Origin: Bradyrhizobium tropiciagri
GTDB lineage: Bacteria > Pseudomonadota > Alphaproteobacteria > Rhizobiales > Xanthobacteraceae
Assembly: GCF_018130545.1 (NCBI RefSeq)
Contig: NZ_JAFCKF010000006.1
Span: 1 to 64,000, forward strand
Direction: 5' to 3'
Length of the DNA stretch: 64,000 nt
Of this stretch, positions 43,201-52,016 are shown one piece after another. Numbering within the stretch: the stretch's first letter is position 1; each line of letters starts with the position of its first letter. The translations under genes were made by a program, and so were the position numbers. The notes beneath the pieces are model-generated. The model had not been told where the DNA came from, did no database searches, and saw only the letters and a program-made list of their open reading frames with translations.

Positions 43201-44520
43201 ATGACCGACTTCGCTTCCGATTTCCGCCAACCCCGCCGCTATGTCCGCCTGGATACGATCCTGCGGCTGCGCTGGCTCGCCGCGCTCGGCCAGCTGGTTG
43301 CGATCTTCATCGTGGCACAGGGACTGGAATTCGACGTTCCGATTGTCCCCTGCGTCACCATCGTGACCTTCTCGGCGCTGCTCAATCTGGGGCTGCAGGT
43401 CGCGTTCAACCCGATGCAGCGGCTGGAGCCGGTCTATGCCGCGGCGCTGCTCGCGATCAACATCGTCGAGCTCGGCGGCCTGCTTTACTTCACGGGCGGC
43501 TTGCAGAACCCGTTCTCGTTCCTGTTCCTGGCACCGGTGTTGATCTCGGCCACGGTGCTGCCGATCCGGCTGACCATCGCGCTTGGCTGCCTTGCGGTCG
43601 CCTGCGCTTCGGCGCTGTTCTTCTACCATCTGCCGTTGCCCTGGGATAACGACGACCCGCTGGTGCTGCCGCCGATCTATCTGATCGGCGTCTGGCTCTC
43701 GATCCTGCTCGCGATCGGCGTCACCAGCCTTTATGCCTTCCAGGTGACCGAGGAAGCCCGCCAGCTCTCCGATGCGCTCGCCGCGACCGAGCTGGTGCTG
43801 ACGCGCGAGCAGCATCTGACCCAGCTCGACGGCCTTGCCGCCGCCGCCGCGCACGAACTCGGCACCCCGCTGTCGACGATCTTCCTGATCTCGCGCGAGC
43901 TCGAGAAGACGGTGCATGACCCGGCCATCACCGGCGACCTCAAGACGGTGCGCGAACAGGCGCAGCGCTGCCGCGACATCCTGAGTAAGATTGCGCAATT
44001 GTCATCGAGCGGCGCGCCGTTCGACAACATGAAGCTGTCGACCCTGATCGAGGAGGCGGTGGCGCCGCATCGCGATTTCGGCATCAACATCAAGGTGCGG
44101 CTTGCTGTCGCAGCAACGCGCGAACCGGTCGCCGCGCGCAATCCCGCCATCCTCTATGGCGTCGGAAACATTCTCGAAAATGCGGTCGATTTCGCCCACC
44201 AGACCGTCGAGGTGAACGCGTGGTGGAACGCGGAAACCATCGAGATCGTCGTCTCCGACGACGGTCCGGGCATCGCGCCTGACATGCTGAAACGGATCGG
44301 CGAGCCCTATTTGTCGCGCCGCCGGGGCGCAGATGAGGCCCAAAATGCCCGTGGTGGCCTGGGCTTGGGCGTTTTCATCGCAAGGACGCTGCTGGAACGG
44401 ACCGGAGCCAAGGTGTCGTTTACCAATCGCACCTTCCCCGATCACGGCGCCGTGGTGCAGATCGTCTGGCCGCGCGAGCGTTTCGAGGAATCGGCTGGAG
44501 ACACAGAGACGTCATCTTAA
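43201..44520 (+). CDS. regS: Redox-sensing histidine kinase RegS/RegB/ActS
   Basis: A 439-residue kinase with six N-terminal spans containing the ubiquinone-site motif GGLQNPF (about residues 98-105), the H-box AAAHELGTPLSTI with the phospho-His near residue 218, and a redox-type Cys near residue 257 in AQRCRDIL, equivalent to the reactive Cys of Rhodobacter RegB. HATPase motifs follow (NILENAVDF, GLGLGVF). Through quinone state and thiol oxidation the family signals low oxygen to RegR. In Bradyrhizobium RegSR feeds into nif gene control. Confidence 0.95.
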   Translation: MTDFASDFRQPRRYVRLDTILRLRWLAALGQLVAIFIVAQGLEFDVPIVPCVTIVTFSALLNLGLQVAFNPMQRLEPVYAAALLAINIVELGGLLYFTGGLQNPFSFLFLAPVLISATVLPIRLTIALGCLAVACASALFFYHLPLPWDNDDPLVLPPIYLIGVWLSILLAIGVTSLYAFQVTEEARQLSDALAATELVLTREQHLTQLDGLAAAAAHELGTPLSTIFLISRELEKTVHDPAITGDLKTVREQAQRCRDILSKIAQLSSSGAPFDNMKLSTLIEEAVAPHRDFGINIKVRLAVAATREPVAARNPAILYGVGNILENAVDFAHQTVEVNAWWNAETIEIVVSDDGPGIAPDMLKRIGEPYLSRRRGADEAQNARGGLGLGVFIARTLLERTGAKVSFTNRTFPDHGAVVQIVWPRERFEESAGDTETSS

Positions 44521-44639
44521 GAACGGTTCTTAATCGCACCTCTGGCATTACGGATGCAGCCACCGCGACTTTCGGCTGCCTTGGCAGCGCCCCAGTGCAA
44601 CCCCATATTTGGGCGGTCTATCACAGGGAAAAATGGATC

Positions 44640-45194
44640 GTGAACGCAATCGCTGAACTGAATGACCATGCTGACAAATCGCTCCTCATTGTCGAGGATG
44701 ACAAGCCGTTCCTGGAACGTCTGTCGCGCGCGATGGAGACGCGGGGCTTCTCGGTGAAGTCATGCGATACGGTGTCGGACGGCATCGCCGAGATCGGCCG
44801 CGCTGCTCCGGCTTTCGCGGTCGTCGACCTCCGCCTCGGCGACGGCAACGGTCTGGACGTCGTCTCGGCGTTGAAGCGCAAGCGCCCCGAGGCGCGCGCC
44901 ATCGTGCTGACCGGCTACGGCAACATCGCCACCGCCGTCACCGCGGTGAAGATGGGCGCCGTCGACTATCTGTCGAAGCCCGCCGATGCCGATGACGTCG
45001 TAGCTGCGCTGCTTGCGACCGGCACCGAGAAATCCGAGCTGCCGGCCAATCCGATGTCGGCGGACCGCGTGCGCTGGGAGCATATCCAGCGCATCTACGA
45101 AATGTGCAACCGCAACGTCTCGGAGACCGCGCGCCGTCTCAACATGCACCGCCGTACCTTGCAGCGCATCCTCGCCAAGCGCGCCCCGCGCTAA
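44640..45194 (+). CDS. regR: Redox response regulator RegR/PrrA/ActR
   Basis: A 184-residue regulator: receiver with the phospho-acceptor Asp near residue 63 (VVDLRLGDG) and Lys in LSKPAD, a short linker, and a Fis-type HTH (NVSETARRLNMHRRTLQRILAKR) almost invariant in this family. The GTG at 44640 gives the usual length; an ATG in the longer frame is further away. It lies 119 bases after regS. A strong terminator follows. Confidence 0.95.
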   Translation: MNAIAELNDHADKSLLIVEDDKPFLERLSRAMETRGFSVKSCDTVSDGIAEIGRAAPAFAVVDLRLGDGNGLDVVSALKRKRPEARAIVLTGYGNIATAVTAVKMGAVDYLSKPADADDVVAALLATGTEKSELPANPMSADRVRWEHIQRIYEMCNRNVSETARRLNMHRRTLQRILAKRAPR

Positions 45195-45218
45195 GCGATC
45201 GGTTCATTTGGTTTCGCG

Positions 45219-45250
45219 ATGGCCGGGCCTTGCCCGGCCATTTGCTTTTT
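45219..45250 (+). terminator. Rho-independent terminator of regR
   Basis: A 10-bp stem ATGGCCGGGC/GCCCGGCCAT with a three-base loop is followed by TTGCTTTTT, 24 bases after the regR stop. Confidence 0.9.
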
Positions 45251-45274
45251 GTGGGGTGCTGCGTAGGCGCTCTT

Positions 45275-45362
45275 GTAGGGTGGGCAAAGGCGCTCTTGCG
45301 CCGTGCCCATCATCACGAGCCGTGCAAGACGTGGTGGGCACGCTTTGCTTTGCCCACCCTAC
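45275..45362. repeat. Intergenic inverted repeat (GTAGGGTGGGCAAAGG family)
   Basis: GTAGGGTGGGCAAAG at the left and CTTTGCCCACCCTAC at the right, with an inner GGTGGGCACG near the right arm matching CCGTGCCCA near the left. It appears as a complete element in the spacer downstream of regR. Confidence 0.75.
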
Positions 45363-45376
45363 GACTTCACCTATCC

Positions 45377-45469
45377 CGTCATCCTGAGGTGTGAGCGGAG
45401 CGAGCCTCGAAGGATGAACAACCCCGGTGGTGGCCGTGCATCCTTCGAGACGCGCTCCTGAGGATGACG
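45377..45469. repeat. Intergenic inverted repeat (GTCATCCTGAGG family)
   Basis: CGTCATCCTGAGG at the left and CCTGAGGATGACG at the right, with CCTCGAAGGATG and CATCCTTCGAG inside. It is immediately next to the previous repeat, so the spacer after regR has collected two different elements. Confidence 0.75.
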
Positions 45470-45480
45470 GATCACTGCTT

Positions 45481-45963
45481 CTAAAACTCATGTCCCTGCG
45501 GATCGACCAGGCGGTTGATCCGCTGCGCCGCGGCCATCGCAAACCGCACCGTCATCGCCTTGCGTGTCGCCGCCGGCAGACGATGCTCCGGCGCCTCGCA
45601 ATGCAGATGCGCGCCATAGGCGTCGGCGATGATCAGGCCGGTATCGACCGGAAAGATCTCGCACGGCAGATCCTGCGTGAAGGCGAAGAACAGCCGGTCG
45701 CAATGCATCCGGTAGTCCTGCCATTTCTGGTCGGCGCGCAGATCCTCGACCGATGACTTGATCTCGACAATCCAGATCTCGCCGCGCTCGTTCAGCGCGA
45801 CCAGGTCCGCCCTGCGGCCGGACGGCAGCAGCAATTCGCTGATGCAGGAAAATCCGAGCGATCTCAGAAGCCTCGCGGTGCCGCGCGCGATCGCAAGCGC
45901 GGTCTCCGACTGGCGTCGGTCGGGCGCGGGCACAAGCGCGATCTGGCGGGCGTTCGATTCCAT
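45481..45963 (-). CDS. mmcB: MmcB family DNA repair protein
   Basis: A 160-residue protein assigned to the MmcB family of alphaproteobacteria. The core SGRRADLVALNERGEIWIVEIKSS shows the D...E-x-K arrangement of PD-(D/E)xK nucleases. MmcB is linked to the SOS and mitomycin C response in Caulobacter. The ATG at 45963 gives a normal length. No LexA box was searched for with certainty. Confidence 0.85.
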   Translation of the reverse strand: MESNARQIALVPAPDRRQSETALAIARGTARLLRSLGFSCISELLLPSGRRADLVALNERGEIWIVEIKSSVEDLRADQKWQDYRMHCDRLFFAFTQDLPCEIFPVDTGLIIADAYGAHLHCEAPEHRLPAATRKAMTVRFAMAAAQRINRLVDPQGHEF

Positions 45964-46111
45964 TGAACGAAGACTAGCCGATTCCTTACCTCAACGGCAG
46001 CGCCGGAATCGGCCGCAAATTCGCGAGGAAGCCGCCTTGGTTTCGGCCTCAAGCCACCGCGAAGCCGAAGGAACCTTGGTTCCGAGGGACGAAACCACTG
46101 GAGAGAGACCC

Positions 46112-47230
46112 ATGCGGTCACGCATCACACTTCGCTCGTTCGTCTTCGCTCTCGCAACCCTTCCGTTCACAGCCGGACTGTCCTCGGCCGTCGCCAAGCC
46201 CGTGGTCGAGGTCGCCTTCGTGCTCGACACCACTGGCTCGATGGGCGGATTGATCGAGGGCGCCAAGCGCAAGATCTGGTCGATCGCGACCGCGATCGTC
46301 GATTCCAATCCCGATGCCGACATCAGGATGGGCCTGATCGCCTATCGCGACATCGGCGATGAGTATGTGACCAAGAAGGTCGAGCTGACGCGCGACATCC
46401 AGGATCTTTACGCCAATCTGCTGGAATTGAAGGCGCGCGGCGGCGGCGACTGGCCGGAGAGCGTCAACGAGGCGCTCGATGTTGCCGTCAACAAGATGCG
46501 GTGGACGCAGGGTCGCGACAGCACGCGCATCGTGTTCCTGGTCGGCGATGCCCCGCCGCACATGGATTATGCGCAGGACACGAAGTATCCGGTCACGCTT
46601 GCGGTCGCCAAGCAGAAGGACATCATCGTCAACGCCGTGCTCGCCGGCAACGCCGAGGATACCGCGCTCGTGTGGCGCGATATCGCACAGCACGGCAATG
46701 GTGAGTTCATCCCGATCCCGCAGGATGGCGGTCAGATCGTCACCATCGAGACGCCGTACGACGGGGACATCATCATCCTGCAACGCGAGATCAACGGCAC
46801 CGTGATTCCCTACGGGCCGCGCGCGATGCAGAAGCGCACGGAATCCAAGACCCAGCAGCTCGCGAGCGTCGCGGCGGCTTCGCCGGCCCGCGCCTCGGAG
46901 ATGGCGAGCTTCATCAACAAGCGTGCCAAGGTGACGTCGGAGGCGGTCACCGGCGACGGCGACCTGGTCGCCGACGTCGCGGCCGGCCGCAACGACATCG
47001 CCAAGGTCAAGGACGAGGATCTGCCCGACAATCTCCGCGCCATGAAGCCCGAGGCGCGCACCGCTGAGATCGACAAGCAGATCGCCCAGCGCAAGGCGCT
47101 GAACGAGAAGCTCGCCGCGCTGGTCGCCAAACGCGACAAATACGTCGCCGAGCACCGCAAGAGCGCGCCGAAGGCATCATCGTTCGATCGCGTGGTCGAG
47201 GATACGCTGAAGGCGCAGATCAAGCGGTAG
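46112..47230 (+). CDS. Exported von Willebrand factor A domain protein
   Basis: A 372-residue protein: signal peptide to about residue 28 (AVAKP), a vWA domain with the MIDAS motif D-x-T-G-S (VLDTTGSMGG), a second metal-site region GGGDWPESVNEAL, then a long charged helical C-terminal part (about 240-372). The ATG at 46112 follows GGAGAGAG. The related YegL/DUF1194-like proteins are of unknown function. It converges on the GH13 gene. Confidence 0.88.
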   Translation: MRSRITLRSFVFALATLPFTAGLSSAVAKPVVEVAFVLDTTGSMGGLIEGAKRKIWSIATAIVDSNPDADIRMGLIAYRDIGDEYVTKKVELTRDIQDLYANLLELKARGGGDWPESVNEALDVAVNKMRWTQGRDSTRIVFLVGDAPPHMDYAQDTKYPVTLAVAKQKDIIVNAVLAGNAEDTALVWRDIAQHGNGEFIPIPQDGGQIVTIETPYDGDIIILQREINGTVIPYGPRAMQKRTESKTQQLASVAAASPARASEMASFINKRAKVTSEAVTGDGDLVADVAAGRNDIAKVKDEDLPDNLRAMKPEARTAEIDKQIAQRKALNEKLAALVAKRDKYVAEHRKSAPKASSFDRVVEDTLKAQIKR

Positions 47231-47259
47231 GGACTGGACCACAGTCTCTCCATTCCCTC

Positions 47260-48873
47260 TCACTCGTTGACATCCATCGGCGGGCCGAGGATCACGCCCT
47301 CATTGGCGCGCAGGTCGAGCACGCCTTCGACCTTCTCGCCCTGCCGGTCCATCAAGGTCGACAGCAGAACCTCGTTGCTGAAGCCGATGGCGCTGGAGGA
47401 GACCGACGCGGGCGCGGCGCCGAAATTCAGCGCGATCACCGCGACGCCCTCGGCGCTGCGCCGACGGTAGAGCAGCACATCGCCGTGCGCGGCAACCGGC
47501 TCATAGCTGCCATGGACGAGCTGCGGCAGCTTTCGCCGCAGCGCGATCAGCGCCTTGTAGAGGTTGAGGATCGACGCCCGCTCCGCCTCGAGGCTTGCGA
47601 CGTTGTCGCTGGCGAAGTCCTGCGCCAGCGGCAGCCATGGCCTTGCGGTTGAGAAGCCGGCATGGCGCTCGGCGCTCCATTGCATCGGGGTGCGGCAGCC
47701 ATCGCGGCCGACGCCGATGCCAGGCACGTTCGTCTCGAAGGGATCGCGCACCTCGTGCGGCGCGATCGCAACCTGGTGCATGCCGATCTCGTCGCCGTAA
47801 TAGAGCGTCGGCGTGCCGCGCAGCGTCAGCAGCAGCATCGCCGCGACCGGTGCCTGCGCGGGTCCCACCCGGCTCGCCACCCGCGGCCGGTCGTGATTGC
47901 CGAGCACCCAGTTCGGCCATGCGCCCGGCGGCAGCGCCTTCTCGTAATCGGCGATGATCTGCTCGACCGCGCGCGCGCTCCACAAGGTCGACAGCAGCGC
48001 GAAATTGAACGGCATCTGTGCGCCGCGCAGATCGTTGCCGTAATAGGCGACCAGCCGATGCAGCGGCAGATAGATCTCGCCGATCAGCACGCGATTGTCG
48101 AACTCCTCGGTGACGCCGCGCATCTCGGTGATGACGGCGTGGACCTCGAGTTGATCGGTCGAATATTGCGTCAGCACCTTCTCGTGCGGCGGCCGGTCTT
48201 CGCGGTAATGCGGGTTCGGCGGGTTGTCGCGGAATTCGGCATCCTTGATCAGGTGCCAGATCACGTCGACACGAAAGCCGTCGACGCCCTTGCGCAGCCA
48301 GACGCGCATCACCTCATAGATCGCGTCCCTGACCTCGCGATTGCGCCAGTTGAGATCCGGCTGCTGCGCGAGGAAGGCGTGATAGTAATACTGGCCCGAA
48401 GCCTCGTCATAGGACCAGGCGCTGCCGCCGAACTCCGACAGCCAATTGTTGGGCGGACCGCCATCCGGCGCCGGATCGCGCCAGATGTACCAGTCGCGCT
48501 TCGGATTATCGCGCGAGCTCTTCGCCTCGATGAACCAGGCATGCTGATCGGAGGTGTGATTCGGCACCAGATCGAGGATCAGCTTGAGGCCGGCATCGTG
48601 AGCGGCCGCAACCAGCGTGTCGAAATCCTCCATCGTTCCGAACAGCGGATCGATGCCGGTGTAATCGGAGATGTCGTAGCCGAAATCGGCCATCGGCGAG
48701 GTGAAGATCGGCGACAGCCAGACCGCGTCGACGCCAAGCTGCGTCAGATAAGGCAGCCGCGCAAGGATGCCCCTGAGATCGCCGACACCGTCGCCGTCGC
48801 TATCCTGGAACGAGCGCGGATAGACCTGATAGAAGATGCCGCGCCGCCACCAGTCCCTGTTGTCCTGGTCCAT
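47260..48873 (-). CDS. GH13 alpha-glucosidase-type hydrolase
   Basis: A 537-residue family 13 enzyme. Catalytic residues are visible: the nucleophile in GFRVDVIWH, the acid/base Glu in VLIGEIYLP and the third acid in LGNHDRPR; DLVPNHTSD and the N-terminal IYQVYPRSFQDS are typical of oligo-1,6-/alpha-glucosidases. The ATG at 48873 has a GAGGGGG site and no signal peptide, so it is cytosolic. Specificity (maltose, isomaltose, sucrose or trehalose) is not readable with certainty. Confidence 0.92.
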   Translation of the reverse strand: MDQDNRDWWRRGIFYQVYPRSFQDSDGDGVGDLRGILARLPYLTQLGVDAVWLSPIFTSPMADFGYDISDYTGIDPLFGTMEDFDTLVAAAHDAGLKLILDLVPNHTSDQHAWFIEAKSSRDNPKRDWYIWRDPAPDGGPPNNWLSEFGGSAWSYDEASGQYYYHAFLAQQPDLNWRNREVRDAIYEVMRVWLRKGVDGFRVDVIWHLIKDAEFRDNPPNPHYREDRPPHEKVLTQYSTDQLEVHAVITEMRGVTEEFDNRVLIGEIYLPLHRLVAYYGNDLRGAQMPFNFALLSTLWSARAVEQIIADYEKALPPGAWPNWVLGNHDRPRVASRVGPAQAPVAAMLLLTLRGTPTLYYGDEIGMHQVAIAPHEVRDPFETNVPGIGVGRDGCRTPMQWSAERHAGFSTARPWLPLAQDFASDNVASLEAERASILNLYKALIALRRKLPQLVHGSYEPVAAHGDVLLYRRRSAEGVAVIALNFGAAPASVSSSAIGFSNEVLLSTLMDRQGEKVEGVLDLRANEGVILGPPMDVNE

Positions 48874-48969
48874 CCGATTCCCCCTCGCTCGTCGCCCCGT
48901 GTCCCCGGGGTTGTCCGCAGGTTCAGGGATGACGCACAATTCGGGACAGAAAAATGGCGCTGCAGCGCG

Positions 48970-49782
48970 TCAGTGGCGGGCCATCGCCAGCTGATAGATG
49001 GTGATCAAGACCTCAAACAGGATCAGGAAGACGATGATCAGCTCCAGCCGCAGCGAACGGCCGGTGTCGATGATGTCGGTCAGGACCTGCGCGGTCTCGG
49101 CGACGACCGCGAGCTTGCGGTTCAGCGATTCCGCACGCTCCTTCAACTCATACTCGTCCTCGAGCCGGGCATAGAGCCGCTCGAGCTGGGGCTTGTCCCA
49201 GAGGATGTCGGGCTTCTCCGACACCTCGACCGGGCCAGCCACGCGATGCCGCACCAACAGCGCGTTGCCGATGTGCTTGAGGATCGCAACGCGGCCACCA
49301 TCCACCCGGCCGCCCTTGGCGAGCTCGCGCGCCAGCGGCTCGGTGGTGTCGAACACCGCCCGCACCTCGCGTTCATGCCGCGCCAACACCACGCTTTTCG
49401 CCAGCGCCTCACCGACCAGGATCAGCCGCTCGGGCGACAGGCTCTGCAGATAGATCGGGCCGCCCGGCGGAATCTGGTCCTCCTTCTCCGCGGCGACCTC
49501 GATGATCGCGATCTCCTCCTCGCGCCGCGCGAACAGGCCGGTCATGCGCGACTGCAGGCTGCGCAGGAATTCATCCTCCTCGAGCGCATTGAGGCCGATC
49601 AGGACCACGACGCCGTAGCGGAACAGGATCGCCACACCATTGTCATTGACACGAAACGCCAGCGGCGTCGTGGCCAGCACGTCGCCGCGCTCGAGGCCGG
49701 ACGTGTTGATGCGGTCCGCGACGAAGAACGCGCGGGCTGTGGTCCGGGGGCCGCCGAGCGATGAGTTGGGAGCCTGGGTCAT
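48970..49782 (-). CDS. RMD1/DUF155 family membrane protein
   Basis: A 270-residue protein of the RMD1 family: FRVNDNGVAILFRYGVVVLIGLN near the start, a central helical region with LDDI-type acidic stretches, and one C-terminal membrane span (LELIIVFLILFEVLITIYQL). Family members in yeast are linked to meiosis or mitochondria, but bacterial roles are unknown. It starts upstream of and reads in the same direction as the GH13 gene. Confidence 0.85.
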   Translation of the reverse strand: MTQAPNSSLGGPRTTARAFFVADRINTSGLERGDVLATTPLAFRVNDNGVAILFRYGVVVLIGLNALEEDEFLRSLQSRMTGLFARREEEIAIIEVAAEKEDQIPPGGPIYLQSLSPERLILVGEALAKSVVLARHEREVRAVFDTTEPLARELAKGGRVDGGRVAILKHIGNALLVRHRVAGPVEVSEKPDILWDKPQLERLYARLEDEYELKERAESLNRKLAVVAETAQVLTDIIDTGRSLRLELIIVFLILFEVLITIYQLAMARH

Positions 49783-49950
49783 GAAGTTCCGGACTGCGAT
49801 GGCTTGACGCGTGTAGCGAGCAACCGCGTACCGGCCTGCTCATGAATTGTTCTGTTGGACCTTATCACGGTCCGTTTTGAGATCACACGCCGGGGCAGGC
49901 GCATGTCCCGTGCGTGTTGACGGCATTGCCGGGAAGCCTATGGTGCCCCC

Positions 49951-50619
49951 ATGACCGAGACAACCGAGACCAAACCGAAGGCTGGCGCGATCATCGTGCC
50001 GGTGACGCTGTTCGAGCAGAACTGCACCATCATCTGGCACGAGCCGACCAAGAAGGCCGTGGTGATCGACCCCGGCGGCGACGTCGCAAAGATCCAGGCT
50101 GCGATCAAGCAGACCGGCGTCACCGTCGAGAAGATCTGGCTGACCCACGGCCATATCGACCATGTCGGCGGTGCCGCCGAATTGCGCGACGCGCTGCAGG
50201 TCAAGATCGAGGGCCCGCACATCGCCGACAAATATCTGCTCGACAACGTCGTCTCGAGCGGCGAGCGCTTCGGCATGACCGGGATGCGCAATTTCGGCCC
50301 TGACCGCTGGCTCGATGAGGGCGATCAGGTCTCGATCGGCGACCTCACCTTCGACATCCTGCATTGCCCCGGCCATTCGCCGGGCAGCGTGGTGTTCTTC
50401 AACAAGGAGCTGCGCTTCGTCCATGTCGGCGACGTCTTGTTCGCCGGCTCGGTCGGGCGCACCGACCTGCCCGGCGGCAGCCATCCGACATTGATCCAGT
50501 CGATCAAGGAGAAGCTGCTGCCGCTCGGCGACGATGTCGGCTTCATCTGCGGCCATGGCGCCGGATCGAGCATCGGCCAGGAGCGGATGACAAATCCGTT
50601 CCTGACCGGCGAGATGTAG
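49951..50619 (+). CDS. Metallo-beta-lactamase-fold hydrolase (glyoxalase II-like)
   Basis: A 222-residue protein with the metal-binding THGHIDH motif (HxHxDH), further ligands in HCPGHSPGS, GDVLFAGSVGRTD and the C-terminal CGHG. This is the usual layout of glyoxalase-II/YcbL-type thioester hydrolases. Its stop and that of the opposing esterase abut in TAGCTA. The substrate is not determined. Confidence 0.9.
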   Translation: MTETTETKPKAGAIIVPVTLFEQNCTIIWHEPTKKAVVIDPGGDVAKIQAAIKQTGVTVEKIWLTHGHIDHVGGAAELRDALQVKIEGPHIADKYLLDNVVSSGERFGMTGMRNFGPDRWLDEGDQVSIGDLTFDILHCPGHSPGSVVFFNKELRFVHVGDVLFAGSVGRTDLPGGSHPTLIQSIKEKLLPLGDDVGFICGHGAGSSIGQERMTNPFLTGEM

Positions 50620-51807
50620 CTACTTCATCAACCCCGCGGCGGTCAGCGCCCGCGTGATGACGGCGCCGACGTCGACGCTCTTGCCTCCCCGCTTGCGCGG
50701 CCGGTCGCTTTTGCGGCCGGATACGGGCTTCGGATCGGTCTCGGGCTCGGCCGCAGGCACCGGGATCGTCATCGAGATCGTGTCGGCATTCTCGCGCGGC
50801 ACGCCGGTCGGCGCGGTATGCGGCTGACGGACCTTGTCGGTCAGACCGAAGAACGTCGCGATGTGATAGGACGAGGAGATTCCGGCCTCGATCAGGAACG
50901 CACCCTCCACACCATAGCGCTCGTCATTGTCGGCAAGTCCGAGCGGCGTGCCATGCGCCATGTCGGTGATCGAGTAGGATTCGACCAGCGTTTCGCCATC
51001 GGCGTTCCACCACACCTCGCGCGGATGGCCGTCGATATCCGACTTCGACATCGCAGCAGGCGGCAGGCCGTGCACGTCGAGCCACTGCCGCACGATCGCA
51101 TCGGCATTGCCGGGATGCACGGTGCGGTCGGCGCTGCCGTGCCACACCGAAATCTTCGGCCATGCGCCGCTGTGCGCGGACGCGTTGCGGACCAGGCCGC
51201 CGAGCTCCGGCGCGGACAACGCGCTCGCATGCATCATCGCCTGCAACGCCTCGCGCAGATCGGTGGCAACACCGAACGGCAGGCCGGCGATGATGGCGCC
51301 GGCCGCGAACACATCCGGATAGGTCGCGAGCATGACGGACGCCATCGCGCCGCCGGCGGACAGTCCCGTCACATAGACACGCTTCGGATCGATCTCATGC
51401 GCGCCGACCATATGCGCGATCATCTGCCTGATCGAGGCGGCCTCGCCCTGATCGCGCGCGATGTCCTGCGGATTGAACCAGTTGAAGCAGGTGTTGGCGT
51501 TGTTGATAGCCTGCTGCTCCGGCATCAGCAGCGCAAAGCCGTAATGCGCCGCAAGCGCCGACCAGCCGGTGCCGAGATCGTAGGACGCTGCGGTCTGGCC
51601 GCAGCCATGCAGCACCACGACGAGCGCGGGTGACCGCGCGAGCTGCGCGGGCACGAACGAATACATCTTCAGATCGCCGGGGTTGGCGCCGAATTCGGTC
51701 GTCTCGACGAGCGGCGTCGGCACGGCCGGCGCAAATGCGCTCAAGCCGCTGAACGCGTTCATCTTGGGCAGATGACGCAGAAATTCGACGTTGTTGACCA
51801 GGGACAA
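50620..51807 (-). CDS. PHB depolymerase-family esterase
   Basis: About 395 residues, alpha/beta-hydrolase of the PHB depolymerase/feruloyl esterase type: LHGCGQTAASYD (oxyanion region), the lipase box GLSAGG, Asp in WHGSADRTVHPGN and the His in DMAHGTPL. The start is uncertain: TTG at 51807 is preceded by AGGAG and gives a compact N-terminus (MSLVNNVEFLRHLPK); a GTG at 51864 lacks a ribosome site. No signal peptide is obvious. It may act on short PHA or other esters. Confidence 0.85.
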   Translation of the reverse strand: MSLVNNVEFLRHLPKMNAFSGLSAFAPAVPTPLVETTEFGANPGDLKMYSFVPAQLARSPALVVVLHGCGQTAASYDLGTGWSALAAHYGFALLMPEQQAINNANTCFNWFNPQDIARDQGEAASIRQMIAHMVGAHEIDPKRVYVTGLSAGGAMASVMLATYPDVFAAGAIIAGLPFGVATDLREALQAMMHASALSAPELGGLVRNASAHSGAWPKISVWHGSADRTVHPGNADAIVRQWLDVHGLPPAAMSKSDIDGHPREVWWNADGETLVESYSITDMAHGTPLGLADNDERYGVEGAFLIEAGISSSYHIATFFGLTDKVRQPHTAPTGVPRENADTISMTIPVPAAEPETDPKPVSGRKSDRPRKRGGKSVDVGAVITRALTAAGLMK

Positions 51808-52016
51808 CAGCAACTCCTGAGGTGATTTATTCTTCTGTGTCACCCGATCAGATAATTGCTGCACTGCGAAATGAAAAGGCCGTGTGCTGTCTTTCCCTGC
51901 GGAATTGTGAGAATCGGCGTTAACGCCTGATCGCGATGCGGGCTGGGTGAAATAGTTGCCTTAGCACCCTGTTTGAGCATGAACTTTTCGAAAGACCGCG
52001 CCATGCGTCGTCGGAT

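Noticed and set aside
47662-49764. A 700-codon open frame on the plus strand
   Set aside because: It lies wholly antisense to the GH13 and RMD1 genes, both with clear catalytic or family motifs, and its translation is Arg/Asp/His-rich low-complexity sequence typical of GC-rich shadows.
51975-52005. A possible further copy of the GAGCATGATCC element
   Set aside because: Only TGAGCATGA and a short TTTTCG stretch match; the right arm is absent.
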